Shown here: piece after piece, positions 26,408 to 34,746 of the stretch | How positions within the stretch are numbered: position 1 is the first letter of the stretch | Layout of the letters: every line of letters begins with the position of its first letter | Assembly (NCBI GenBank): GCA_964573295.1 | Contig: CAZNJE010000005.1 | Coordinates: 1-64,000 of the forward strand | Origin: CAYQJL01 sp964573295 | GTDB lineage: Bacteria; Eisenbacteria; RBG-16-71-46; CAIMUX01; WJJG01 | DNA length: 64,000 nucleotides | Reading direction: 5' to 3' | The notes under the pieces: model-generated | Told to the model about the DNA's origin: nothing | What the model saw: the letters and a program-made list of their open reading frames with translations, nothing else | Databases searched by the model: none | Made by a program: the position numbers and the translations under genes

Positions 26408-27682
26408 ATGTATCTGACCGGGTACGTCCAGCGCGATCGGCTCTGGCAGATCACGAACCGGTGGTTCTCCGATCAGCCGCTGCCCCAGGACGGGGCCTTC
26501 CTGACGAAGCTGCACATCTACGAGAGCCTGATCAACGGACCCATCAGCCGGCAATTCTTGAGCGACATTCTCAGACGCGTCTATGGCAAGCCCTTCTACC
26601 TGGAGCGGGTCTATCGCAAGGACGACCTGCGCGAGGCGATCATCTCCGGCTGCCATTACCCGACCGAGCGAATGGAGGCCCTCTTTCGCCAGTATCTGGA
26701 TTTTCCGGAGGAGTTCTTTCCCCGGACGCCGGCCGATTTGGTGTTGGCGGTGGGGGAGGATGCGACCTTGCTTGGCATGACGCGTTTCAAGCGCGTGCGC
26801 CGGGTCGCCGAGAAGGCCTCGCGGCGGGTGGCCGATCACCTGGCCGAGAGCATTCGGAGCGAGGCGCAGCGCGTGGCCACGACCCGGGCGGCCGCCGCGG
26901 GCGTGAGACTGGAAGAACTCATCTCCTCGGCCGACACCATGCGCAGGGAGTTCGCGGAGGCCGAGCGGGTCGTCTCCCACACGTTCCGTGACGGTTATGT
27001 CGTGATGGCTCCCGAGGATGTGGCCGTCGACGATGCGATCGGATTCAAGTTCGTGGGTTCGGTGCGCGAGCTCGGAGCGATCGAGGCCGGGATCGCCGCA
27101 CATCCTGGGACCCGCATTGTGGATCGCGCCGTCCATACCGGCGACTACAATGACATCAGCCTACTCGTGGACCTGGACCTTCCACCGGCTGACGAGATCG
27201 TCTCGCGCGTGAAAACCAGCGACTGGGCGTTTGCACGCGGACGTGGCCTGAAGCCGGAGGATCTCGCCCGTGAGTTTCCCGAATACGTGCTCGGAGGAAG
27301 CCGGAGCATTCAGGCCGAGGTCGTGCTCACCACCTACGAGGAACTCGCGGAGGCCGAGTTCGGTCGCTCTATCCACGAGGAGCGGATCGTTGCCCAGCGA
27401 CGCAGTGCGCCCTATGCGGGCCGCATCGCGGCGAACGCGGCCTTCCTGATCGAGTACATGATGATGCTGGCGATCTCGCCGACGACTCGCATCGATTCTC
27501 TTCCGGTCAAGATGTGGGGGCGTTACCTGCCCGACACCTTCTCCCGCGCCGTCTGGCAGCTCTTCGGGATCGAACACGGCGGTGTTCTGTACGATCCTTT
27601 CGTGCTCGATTCGGAGGAACTGCTATCCCGCCGTGAGGCATCCGGCGACGACGGGGCTTCGCAGAGATCCTCTTCCCGCTGA
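26408..27682 (+). CDS. Divergent RelA/SpoT-like protein, copy B (putative)
   Basis: A 424-residue paralogue of the preceding protein, starting four bases after its stop; GAGGAGGGGCGG at the end of copy A supplies the ribosome-binding site, so the two are translationally linked. The proteins align without gaps over at least the first 300 residues. Candidate catalytic positions are kept: D208/D209 in VDDAIGFKFVG, Y247 in TGDYNDISLLVD, E304 in IQAEVVLT, and the following GRSIHEE. The block FKRVRRVAEKASRRVADHL and the C-terminal SLPVKMWGRYLPD are nearly identical in both. The pair may form a heterodimer. The last 160 bp overlap the 3' end of the convergent methylase gene. Confidence 0.55.
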   Translation: MYLTGYVQRDRLWQITNRWFSDQPLPQDGAFLTKLHIYESLINGPISRQFLSDILRRVYGKPFYLERVYRKDDLREAIISGCHYPTERMEALFRQYLDFPEEFFPRTPADLVLAVGEDATLLGMTRFKRVRRVAEKASRRVADHLAESIRSEAQRVATTRAAAAGVRLEELISSADTMRREFAEAERVVSHTFRDGYVVMAPEDVAVDDAIGFKFVGSVRELGAIEAGIAAHPGTRIVDRAVHTGDYNDISLLVDLDLPPADEIVSRVKTSDWAFARGRGLKPEDLAREFPEYVLGGSRSIQAEVVLTTYEELAEAEFGRSIHEERIVAQRRSAPYAGRIAANAAFLIEYMMMLAISPTTRIDSLPVKMWGRYLPDTFSRAVWQLFGIEHGGVLYDPFVLDSEELLSRREASGDDGASQRSSSR

Positions 27683-30600
27683 AATCGGTCGGCCCCGAGT
27701 GCGATGATTCGCTCGAACAGGCCGGTTGCGAGAGCGGGGTCCGGTGCCGGTGTGCTGGAGGTCGGCTTGCTCGGTGACGGCCATGTCGTGGCGGCCAGCA
27801 GACCCTCATATTGCTTCCCGGTGAGTCCATAGCAGAACGCGACCACCGCGTCGAGCGCGGCCCACAGCCGGCCTCGGGCCGGTTGCGAGAGCGGGGCCCA
27901 TCCTCGCGGTGAGGATCCTCCCGCTTCCTGCTTCTCACGGCACGCCGGCCACAGCGGCGCATAGGCGGCGTGATTGGCGCTGAGGCGAAGAGCGCCGTGT
28001 GCCAGGAAGCCTTGCCATTCCTCGGTCGGAGGTACCGGCAGGTCACCCAGGATGAACTGGTTCAGATTGGTGCTCATGCGGGCCCGCGCCGCGAATCCGA
28101 AGCATCGCGAGTTGACGATCGCAAGCAGCACCAGGGCATCCCCTACGCTGCGCTTTTGGGGTGTGGCTTCGGCCAGCGCGCTGTTGCCGACCACGACGCC
28201 GGGGGGCAGCAAGCAGAAGGCGCTCTTGTGGGCCTCGCCGGCGTGAATCGTCGCCCGCGCCGCCAGCCGGTAGTGCTCGGCGGCGGCGAGCACATGGGGG
28301 CGATCCTCGAGCCTGCGGATCGGGCAGAGGTAGCGCGGACACTCCTGCACCCGGTCGTCGTAGGCCTGAAACGTGCCCTTCTCATGCAGGATCAGAAACC
28401 CGCGCTCCAAGAGGCGGCTGCGCAGGGGCTCGATGCGGACATCGGCGTTGACACCGGCGCGGACATCCACCGGCGGGCCGTCCGGCTCGCCGGCTGGCTC
28501 GCCGGCTGGCCGGTCGGCTGGCCGGTCGCCCGGCAAACTGGGTGGCCGGCCGATCGGTACACCGGTTGGCCCACCGGCCGACATCGCAGTGAGCACATCC
28601 CGGGTGACCTCCAGCCGTCCGGCGTGATGGGTCATGTTCATTTCTTGGTAGAGACGGATCCCTCGCTCGCCGGTCCAGTCACGGAACGAGCGCGCGTGGG
28701 CGTAGAGCGCCTCGAGCAATTGAACCTCCCGGGACGTGCGGCATTCGGGAAAGCTGAGGTGCTCGGGCGCCATGCGACGCAACATCGATCGGCTGTAGCG
28801 CAGGCTGCCTGCGCGCTGGCCCGGGGGGCGCTGGCCCGGGGGGCGCTGGTCCGCGAGGTGCTGGTCCGCGAGGCGCTGGTCCGCGAGGTGCTGGTCTGCG
28901 GGGTGCTGGTCCGCGGGGCGCTGGTCGGCGGGGTGCCGCTCTGTGGGGCGCCTGCGTGTGAGGTGGGGGAGTGCGTTCAGGTCTTCTGGACCGGTCATCC
29001 CGAAGCGGACAGGGAAGGAGCGGGTGGTGCCACCCTTGCGAAAGAAGACCAGACAGAAACGCAGCCCCGCGGCGGCGTCGAAGATGCGCCGCTCATTCAC
29101 GAAGCCGTCCACCCGCAAGAGCTGGGATCGATCGAGGAGCAGTCGGCGGATGCCGGTGGCTCCCTCGTTGGCGTAGAAGGAGTTGGGCAGGATGAGGCCC
29201 ACCATGCCACCGGGCCGGCAGAGCTCGTGGGCTCGCTCGACGAAGTAGCGATAGAGGTCAGCGTGGCCCTTGCTTCGGCGCCGGTGGGTCTCGCCGAGGC
29301 TCACGGTCTGATGCTGGAATCGCCTGGCAAGCTCGTCATGGTAGCGTCGCCAGCTCGAGCGCACCTCATCCCAGGCGCTCGCCACCGCGGGATCTTCAAG
29401 GAGGCGGGCTTGGATGCGCAGGCGTTCCCGTCCGGTCGGGGCGGTGAGAACGTGTGGATCGTAGGCGGCGAAGAACTCTCGCGCCAGCGGCAGTGACTTC
29501 TCCCAGGGCGGATTGCAGATGACCGCGTCGAACGTACCGGGTTCGAGCTTGGGATCGGTGAGCGCGTCTGCGCTGCGCAGATGCGTCGCCAGAACCTCGC
29601 CCAGATCCTCGCCCAGAACCTCGCCCAGATCCTCGCCCAGATCCTCGCCCAGAACCTTGCCCAGATCCTCGCCCAGAACCTCGCCCAGATCCTCGCGCGG
29701 CCGCGGCCGGGCTGCAGCCTGGCTGCTCTCGTTCTCCCTTGCGCCGACGTCCGTGAGCATGAGGCTCGCCAAATGAGTCGCGACCGGATCGCGGTCAATC
29801 CCGAAGAGACAACGTGCCGCCAGCTGCGTCTCGCATTCGCAGCGCTGAAGTGCCTCGCCCAGAACCGCGTGAGCGGCCGAGAGCAGCACACCGGTGCCCA
29901 TGGCCGGGTCAAGAATGCGCAGGCGCAGGATCGCTGCCGGTTCGTTGCCGACGGCGGACAACAATGGTTCGAGTGTGGTGGCGGCCAGATAGCGGGCCAG
30001 CCACCACGGGGTGTAGTAACTTCCCTGGGTCTTTCTTCCGAAGCCGGGCTGGAGGTAGAGCTCTCCGGAGGCGATACGCCGGATGCAGTGCAGCGCGGAT
30101 GGATGGTCGGCCCCCCGGTCACGAACATCCCAGGCCGCTGCCGGTACGACGACCTCGCGTTGGCCATGCCGCAGGTGACAATGCTCGGCTGTCGCGATTC
30201 GGGCAGTCCAGCCCGCCATGGCCTCGTAAACTCTGGTCAGGGTCCGGGTCCGGGTCAGGGTCGGGGCCGGCCAGGCCGCATCCGTGTGTGAGAGCCGTGC
30301 ATCGGAACCAGGTGTGTGGGGCGCGGAATCCAGCGTGCGGGGCGCGGCCTGGCGAAAAGCCTCATCACAATCCGCGATGTCGGCCAGGAGACGCCGCCAG
30401 GCCTGACGCGGAATCCGGTACTTTCCAGTCCGGTACTTTCCAGTCCGGTACTCCCCAGTCCGGCACTTCCCAACCCGATGCTCTCCAATCCGATGCTCCC
30501 CCAAGAAGGCGAGTTCCGGTGGCGACGGACTCGGCGACGGTGCGTGGTGGCGCTCGTGTAGCAGGTTGAACAGAAGAGTCAGAGTGGCGTGCCAGAGCGT

Positions 30601-30861
30601 GGTGGCCGCTTCTTCTGCGGGCGGTCGGAACAGGGAGCGGTTCCGGGAATCCAGGGCGACTGTCTGGGCAAAACGTAGCGCCGTCGCGCGGCAGTCGGAC
30701 CGCAAACGGGCCAGCGCCGCCGATGCGCGGCCACCGGCCCGCGGCAGTGCGGGCGACTCCGGGGTTTGGCTACCGGTCCACGGCAGTGTAGGCGATTCCG
30801 GGATTCGGCTACCGGCACGCGGGCCGGTAACTGACCCCGCTGGTCGCGTCTCGGCATCCAA
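27523..30861 (-). CDS. Eco57I-type N6-adenine DNA methylase, solitary
   Basis: An 1112-residue protein with an adenine methyltransferase core: GSYYTPWWLA (280-289), SAM-binding ILDPAMGTGVLL (316-327), FGIDRDP (353-359) and catalytic CNPPW (449-453). A long C-terminal region with EMNMTHHAGRLEVT and a probable target-recognition domain follows. The layout resembles type IIG or BREX PglX-like enzymes. No PD-(D/E)xK nuclease motif is visible, and no restriction, BREX or specificity gene is adjacent. At least four in-frame arrays interrupt it: GEHRI/GKYRT pentads, GEDL/GEVL tetrads, PADQR/LADQH pentads and Pro/Gly-rich GEPAGEP repeats. The Ser-rich C-terminal tail is antisense to copy B. The start 22 bp after the SprT-like stop suggests one operon. 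Confidence 0.8.
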   Translation of the reverse strand: MDAETRPAGSVTGPRAGSRIPESPTLPWTGSQTPESPALPRAGGRASAALARLRSDCRATALRFAQTVALDSRNRSLFRPPAEEAATTLWHATLTLLFNLLHERHHAPSPSPSPPELAFLGEHRIGEHRVGKCRTGEYRTGKYRTGKYRIPRQAWRRLLADIADCDEAFRQAAPRTLDSAPHTPGSDARLSHTDAAWPAPTLTRTRTLTRVYEAMAGWTARIATAEHCHLRHGQREVVVPAAAWDVRDRGADHPSALHCIRRIASGELYLQPGFGRKTQGSYYTPWWLARYLAATTLEPLLSAVGNEPAAILRLRILDPAMGTGVLLSAAHAVLGEALQRCECETQLAARCLFGIDRDPVATHLASLMLTDVGARENESSQAAARPRPREDLGEVLGEDLGKVLGEDLGEDLGEVLGEDLGEVLATHLRSADALTDPKLEPGTFDAVICNPPWEKSLPLAREFFAAYDPHVLTAPTGRERLRIQARLLEDPAVASAWDEVRSSWRRYHDELARRFQHQTVSLGETHRRRSKGHADLYRYFVERAHELCRPGGMVGLILPNSFYANEGATGIRRLLLDRSQLLRVDGFVNERRIFDAAAGLRFCLVFFRKGGTTRSFPVRFGMTGPEDLNALPHLTRRRPTERHPADQRPADQHPADQHLADQRLADQHLADQRPPGQRPPGQRAGSLRYSRSMLRRMAPEHLSFPECRTSREVQLLEALYAHARSFRDWTGERGIRLYQEMNMTHHAGRLEVTRDVLTAMSAGGPTGVPIGRPPSLPGDRPADRPAGEPAGEPDGPPVDVRAGVNADVRIEPLRSRLLERGFLILHEKGTFQAYDDRVQECPRYLCPIRRLEDRPHVLAAAEHYRLAARATIHAGEAHKSAFCLLPPGVVVGNSALAEATPQKRSVGDALVLLAIVNSRCFGFAARARMSTNLNQFILGDLPVPPTEEWQGFLAHGALRLSANHAAYAPLWPACREKQEAGGSSPRGWAPLSQPARGRLWAALDAVVAFCYGLTGKQYEGLLAATTWPSPSKPTSSTPAPDPALATGLFERIIALGADRFQREEDLCEAPSSPDASRRDSSSSESSTKGSYRTPPCSIPKSCQTAREKVSGR
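28816..28950 (-). repeat. 15-bp in-frame array in the methylase gene (PADQR/LADQH)
   Basis: Nine units of a 15-bp repeat such as ctggtccgcgaggtg encode pentapeptides PADQR, PADQH, LADQR and PPGQR on the minus strand, between the methylase core and the putative recognition domain. Confidence 0.9.
29587..29700 (-). repeat. 12-bp in-frame array in the methylase gene (GEDL/GEVL)
   Basis: About nine copies of cagatcctcgcc / cagaacctcgcc encode alternating GEDL and GEVL on the minus strand, an acidic leucine-bearing linker inserted between the FGIDRDP and NPPW motifs of the methylase core. Confidence 0.9.
30416..30505 (-). repeat. 15-bp in-frame array in the methylase gene (GKYRT/GEHRI)
   Basis: Six 15-bp units, for example cggtactttccagtc, encode GEHRI, GEHRV, GKCRT, GEYRT, GKYRT and GKYRI on the minus strand in the N-terminal part of the methylase. 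Confidence 0.9.
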
Positions 30862-30882
30862 GGCGGGCCGTCCTCGACGCGG

Positions 30883-31951
30883 CTACTCGAAGAGCCACAT
30901 CTGTTCGTAGGTTCGACGACTCTTTCGAGGTCGCGGCTTCGCTGTCGTTTGATCGGGGACTCGAGCTGTTCGGTTCGTTTCGGTCACTTCCCGGCCAGTG
31001 GCAGGCTGCCGCGATGCCGTGCTCGCCTCCCGGTCCGTTGGCGGCTGCTGCCGCGATGCCGTGCTCGCCTCCCGGTCCGTTGGCGGCTGCTGCCGCGATG
31101 CNNNNNNNNNNNNNNNNNNNNNNNNNNNNNNNNNNNNNNNNNNNNNNNNNNNNNNNNNNNNNNNNNNNNNNNNNNNNNNNNNNNNNNNNNNNNNNNNNNN
31201 NCGTGCTCGCCTCCCGGTCCGTTGGCGGCTGCGGGCGCGTTGCCGCAGGTTCTTTCTGGTTCGTTGTCGGCTGTGGGCCGGCAGTCGCAGTCGTCTCCTG
31301 TCCCGGCACGCGTCCGCTGTCTGGGGCATCAGCGGCGTGGACGAGACCGCCGGGGCGATTCGAGGCTTGTAGCGATGCTCCCGCCCCCGCCCCCGCTCCC
31401 GCTTCCGCTTCCGCTCCCGCTCCCGTGCCCGTCCCTGCCGCTGCCGCTGCCCCTGCCGTTGCTTGGGAGCCCAGCGGCTCGGGCGATGCTGCCGCGAACA
31501 CCGTGCTCATCAGTTCGGCCAGGCGCTCTCGCGCGCCAGAAACCGGCATGGCAGAGCCCGCGGGAGTCGCCGCGGCCTCAGGGATCGTCGAATGCGAAGC
31601 GAAGGGATCCAGGGTCGTCCGGAGTCCGGGCTGATAGATCCCCGCGTTGCGCGCCCAGGCCAGGATGTCCTGGTAGAAGGTACGGAATCGCCGACCGTGA
31701 TTGAAGTGCTTCAGGTGCGCTAGTTCGTGGCAGAGCGTGTCGATCATGCTCGAGTACTTGAGTGGCCGACCCGTCCGCGCGTGGTTCAGGCGTATCTTGA
31801 TACGTCCATCCGAGAAGCACGCCCCGTAGCGGCGCTTGACGCGCGGAGCTTCGGCTTCTATGGCGGTGTAGGTCAGCCCGAAATGCGCGGCGATCCGCTT
31901 GGCATCCCGGCGCAATTGCGCCAGTAGCTTACCTCTTTCGGTCCGGCTCAT
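30883..31951 (-). CDS. SprT/YgjP-like zinc metallopeptidase (crosses an assembly gap)
   Basis: A predicted zinc-dependent peptidase of the YgjP/SprT group. CHELAHLKHFNHGRRF (about residues 74-89) gives HExxH plus a third His, and the protein ends in YEQMWLFE, as YgjP-type proteins often end in LF. The middle and C-terminus are low complexity: an Ala/Gly/Glu hexanucleotide array (about 31378-31460) and a 42-bp array encoding ASRQQPPTDREAST on both sides of the N gap. The two sides are in different frames only because the gap is an arbitrary 100 N; the repeat phase shows they belong together. The start at 31951 lies 14 bases after the upstream gene's stop; 31993 is an alternative. Exact length unknown. 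Confidence 0.7.
31011..31225 (-). repeat. 42-bp in-frame array in the SprT-like gene
   Basis: Copies of a 42-bp unit containing cctcccggtccgttggcgg lie on both sides of the gap and encode a 14-residue repeat ASRQQPPTDREAST. Two full copies are visible on the left and part of one on the right of the N run; the true number is unknown. Confidence 0.85.
31102..31201. other. Assembly gap (100 N)
   Basis: A 100-N placeholder inside the 42-bp coding repeat of the SprT-like gene. It makes the reading frame across the gap meaningless as drawn. Confidence 0.97.
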
Positions 31952-31964
31952 ACGGGGCGATCGG

Positions 31965-33737
31965 CTACCACCAGACTTGCTGCCCTTCCTCATAGGTGAA
32001 GATACGCTCCTCTTTGCGGGACCCCTCTTTGACCAACCAATAGAGTGCGTTCGACGGTGCGGCGTGGAAGTGAAGTGGACCCTCGCCCGCCAGGCGCGTG
32101 CCGAGCGAGATCCACTCCCCGTTCCAGTAGAAAAGTTCGTAGGTTTCCCCGGCTTCGAAATCGGCCTCCTGAACGCTGTCGGTGTCGGAGATTTGCTTGC
32201 GGCGAGTGGTGGAATAGAGGTGCAGGTCTACCGGTGCGTCCGCACGGGGCTCGATCCGACGCACGGCGCCCTCCGCGGTGAGGATGAAGGCTGGGGCGGC
32301 GGCGACGATCTCATTCTCCTGGTAGAGTGCCGGTAGATAGGCGATGTCCAAACCCATGTTGGTGAAGCGCGCCACCAAGTGGTCGCCCCCGGTTGGCTGG
32401 ATTGCGCCTTGCTGGGTTGCGTCCCGCAGGACCGCGTCCTGTAGGACCGCGCCGCGCTGGATTGCGCTTTGCTGGATTGCGCCCCAATGAATCGCTCCCC
32501 AGCGGCCTGAGTTGAAGACACAGAGATAGGCATAGTCCAGCGAGTCGGGCACCGTGCGCGTGAGTTGAATCGACGGATTGGCGGTTGGACCGTACTCGGT
32601 CGTTACGTCGAGGTAGTTGCGCCCGGCCAGCCACCGTGGCACCGCCTCGTCTTCGTCCTTCCGGAACGCCAGGTTCTCGTACTGGCGGGCGTAGGTCTTG
32701 CGATAGACCTTCGCCAGCTTGTTCCACAGGCGGTACTCGCCGGGTGGAGCTTCGGAGCCCATGAAGGCCAGCACCTCGCCCTCGCGATTGAGGATCGCGT
32801 TCCAGGCGTGATTGTTGCCCGAGTCGGCCCAGTAGGGCGTGTAGTCGCTGGTGACCGCCAACGAGAGGGCACGCATGGCGTAGATGGCCAAGTTCGTCAT
32901 GTCTTCGCACCGGCCGATGCCGTTCCTGCGCATCTCGGCAAGTCCTTGGTCGGTCGGATGCAGGTAGAAACGGGAATCGAACGTGAACCAAGTCATCAGA
33001 TCCTTGTTGACCAACGCGGCGGCCTCGACCGGATCGGTGGGATCATCCATCTGGTCGGCCAGACCGGCGTAGCGTTCAAGGAAGAACGGCCGCCAGCTCT
33101 CGATGGGCTCGTTGCTGCCCCGGTACGGAAGGACATAGGCCAGGAAATTCTCGAAGGCCAGGCTCTGGGCCCAGGGCTTGGTTCGATAGGCCTCGAAGGC
33201 CAGGTCGATGTTCTCGATCAGGAAGCCGGCCGTGATGTGCTCCGGATCCGGTTCGAGGAGCTTGCGATCGTAGTCGAGCTCGCCGCGGTCCCGTTCGATG
33301 GCCGTCACGGCCTCGATCAGGTGCTCGTAATCGGGATAGGCCAGGACATCGAGCTCCACCTCGGTCCCACTCGAGTCGTAGAGGGCCAGCACCGCGTAGT
33401 TGTGGGCACCCATGTGCTCGATCAGATAGCGAGCGGCGCGTAGCTTCTGCCGGTCACCGGCCTGGCTGTAGTGCTCGAGCACCGCTTCGAGTTCGCCGCG
33501 ATTCACGCCGGCTTGCCCGAGCACCTTCTCAATCGCCTCGTCCCCCTTGGCGATCTTTGGCGGGGTGCCCGAGTGAGGCGTCCGGCAGCCGGTGATCGCA
33601 GAGGAGAGGATCAGCGCCACGACGACCGATGTTGCCGGGCGATGCCGGAGCCTCCGCCGGGCCGGGAGGCGGACGCAGATCGGATCCAGTATCGCGGAAG
33701 CAAACCGATGAAGGGTCCGGATGGGTGATATCTGCAC
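31965..33737 (-). CDS. Transglutaminase-like lipoprotein
   Basis: A 590-residue exported lipoprotein (lipobox AITGC, Cys at about 51) with a transglutaminase-like papain fold. The candidate nucleophile is C277 in GIGRCEDMTNLAIYA and the His is H310 in SGNNHAWNAI, as in bacterial transglutaminase-like peptidases. The start is GTG at 33737, with GAGG upstream. A 15-bp in-frame array (32396-32500) inserts seven pentapeptides of the GAIQQ/SAIQR/DAVLR kind in the C-terminal part. The final domain, rich in beta-strand-type sequence, is unassigned. It leads a minus-strand group with the SprT-like and methylase genes; a functional link between them is not evident. Confidence 0.72.
   Translation of the reverse strand: MQISPIRTLHRFASAILDPICVRLPARRRLRHRPATSVVVALILSSAITGCRTPHSGTPPKIAKGDEAIEKVLGQAGVNRGELEAVLEHYSQAGDRQKLRAARYLIEHMGAHNYAVLALYDSSGTEVELDVLAYPDYEHLIEAVTAIERDRGELDYDRKLLEPDPEHITAGFLIENIDLAFEAYRTKPWAQSLAFENFLAYVLPYRGSNEPIESWRPFFLERYAGLADQMDDPTDPVEAAALVNKDLMTWFTFDSRFYLHPTDQGLAEMRRNGIGRCEDMTNLAIYAMRALSLAVTSDYTPYWADSGNNHAWNAILNREGEVLAFMGSEAPPGEYRLWNKLAKVYRKTYARQYENLAFRKDEDEAVPRWLAGRNYLDVTTEYGPTANPSIQLTRTVPDSLDYAYLCVFNSGRWGAIHWGAIQQSAIQRGAVLQDAVLRDATQQGAIQPTGGDHLVARFTNMGLDIAYLPALYQENEIVAAAPAFILTAEGAVRRIEPRADAPVDLHLYSTTRRKQISDTDSVQEADFEAGETYELFYWNGEWISLGTRLAGEGPLHFHAAPSNALYWLVKEGSRKEERIFTYEEGQQVWW
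32396..32500 (-). repeat. 15-bp in-frame array in the transglutaminase-like gene
   Basis: Seven 15-bp units (gctggattgcgcctt and variants) encode pentapeptides such as GAIQQ, SAIQR, GAVLQ and DAVLR on the minus strand. Spacing and small-residue pattern recall pentapeptide-repeat proteins, but the A-D/N-L-x-x consensus is not met. Confidence 0.85.
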
Positions 33738-34060
33738 GACGATCCTCGCCAGTCGAAGGCCGGAGTCATGGGAATGCCGAATCCGCCCGGTGGATGCTCT
33801 GGCGTGATGGCTGAACGCGGACCCCTTCCCGATCAGCGCTTATCCTACGCGTGTCCGGGGCGAGGTCAAGGGGAGCTTCGAAAGCGAGGGTGCTGGGATC
33901 AGCGTTGGGATTGGCGTTGGGATAAGAGTTGGGATCAGCGCGGCCGCGACGAAGCGTCTTCGGAGGCCGGGGGAGTGCGGACGGACGGATCCGGGTCGGC
34001 GGGGGCGCTCACCGCCGATTCATTCTTGTCCTTGCCTGGCAACTGACAGGCTTGGCTCAT
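33738..34060. other. Intergenic region with 12-bp repeats
   Basis: A 323-bp spacer with no convincing gene. Four 12-bp units of the gggatcagcgtt type lie at 33894-33941. The region should contain the promoter of the minus-strand transglutaminase-like operon, but I see no clear boxes. Confidence 0.5.
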
Positions 34061-34219
34061 TCAGGTGTTTATGCCCAGTCGGGGGAGAATCACCGCCTGT
34101 AGCAGGAACCAACCTCCCACCACCAGGGCCAGGATCAGCAGATCGCCAAACACGCCGAACCTCCTCTTGAGTGCGCCGAGTGCACCGAGAGCACCCGGCT
34201 TCGTTTCATGCTGCTCCAT
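34061..34219 (-). CDS. Small single-span membrane protein
   Basis: A 52-residue protein starting MEQHETKPGALGALGALKRR, followed by one clear membrane segment (FGDLLILALVVGGWFLLQAV) and a short tail ILPRLGINT. The N-terminus carries three GAL copies from a short repeat. A longer in-frame reading from 34411 would run through a 13-bp repeat array and looks spurious. Function unknown; the tail resembles conserved small membrane proteins, but I cannot name a family. Confidence 0.5.
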   Translation of the reverse strand: MEQHETKPGALGALGALKRRFGVFGDLLILALVVGGWFLLQAVILPRLGINT

Positions 34220-34746
34220 CACGAATCCCCACGCTCCCCCATGAGATCTGGGCGCCGTGCCCATCCCGCCTGCCCACGGTGCTTGCCCGCGGTGCTTGCC
34301 CGCGATGCCTGCCCGCGGTGCCTGCCCGCGGTGCCTGTCCACGGTGCCTGCCCACGGTGCCTGTCCACGGATGCTCATCCACCGTGCCTGCCACCATGAA
34401 TACTTCCTCACACCTCGTGGGACAACCGGTTCCCTGGATCAGATTCGTCACGTGGCGTTTGGAGCCGTCGCGCCCCCCCGGGGGGGCAGGTCTCTTCGGG
34501 CTGGGTGCACGCACCGGTTCCCCTCGGGCTCAGTCTTCTCTGCTCCGATCCTTCTCGGGCCAGGTCTCCCTCGTCCCGGGCCCCTCGAGCTGGGGATCTC
34601 GGGCTGCGACCGCTGCTCTGGCTTCCCCGGTTGGGGCGTCGGCTTGGGGGGGCTGATACCGGACAGCTGCTCCGCGGGCCGCGGTCGTGGTATCCTTGCG
34701 TCGGCATCCACTTGGGGCACTTACCCGTCAGCAGGAGGTAGATCCA
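34220..34746. repeat. Intergenic region with 13-bp tandem array
   Basis: A 527-bp spacer without a supported gene. About eight 13-bp units of the tgcccgcggtgcc type lie at 34266-34382. A G/C palindrome GCCCCCCCGGGGGGGC lies at 34472-34487. The right end carries the AGGAGG ribosome-binding site of the next gene. Confidence 0.7.

Noticed and set aside
25162..27682. Toxin-antitoxin pair
   Set aside because: Both proteins are large, homologous to each other and over 400 residues; this does not fit a toxin with an unrelated small antitoxin.
27970..29496. 508-residue plus-strand open frame
   Set aside because: It is antisense to the methylase core, which carries conserved catalytic motifs.
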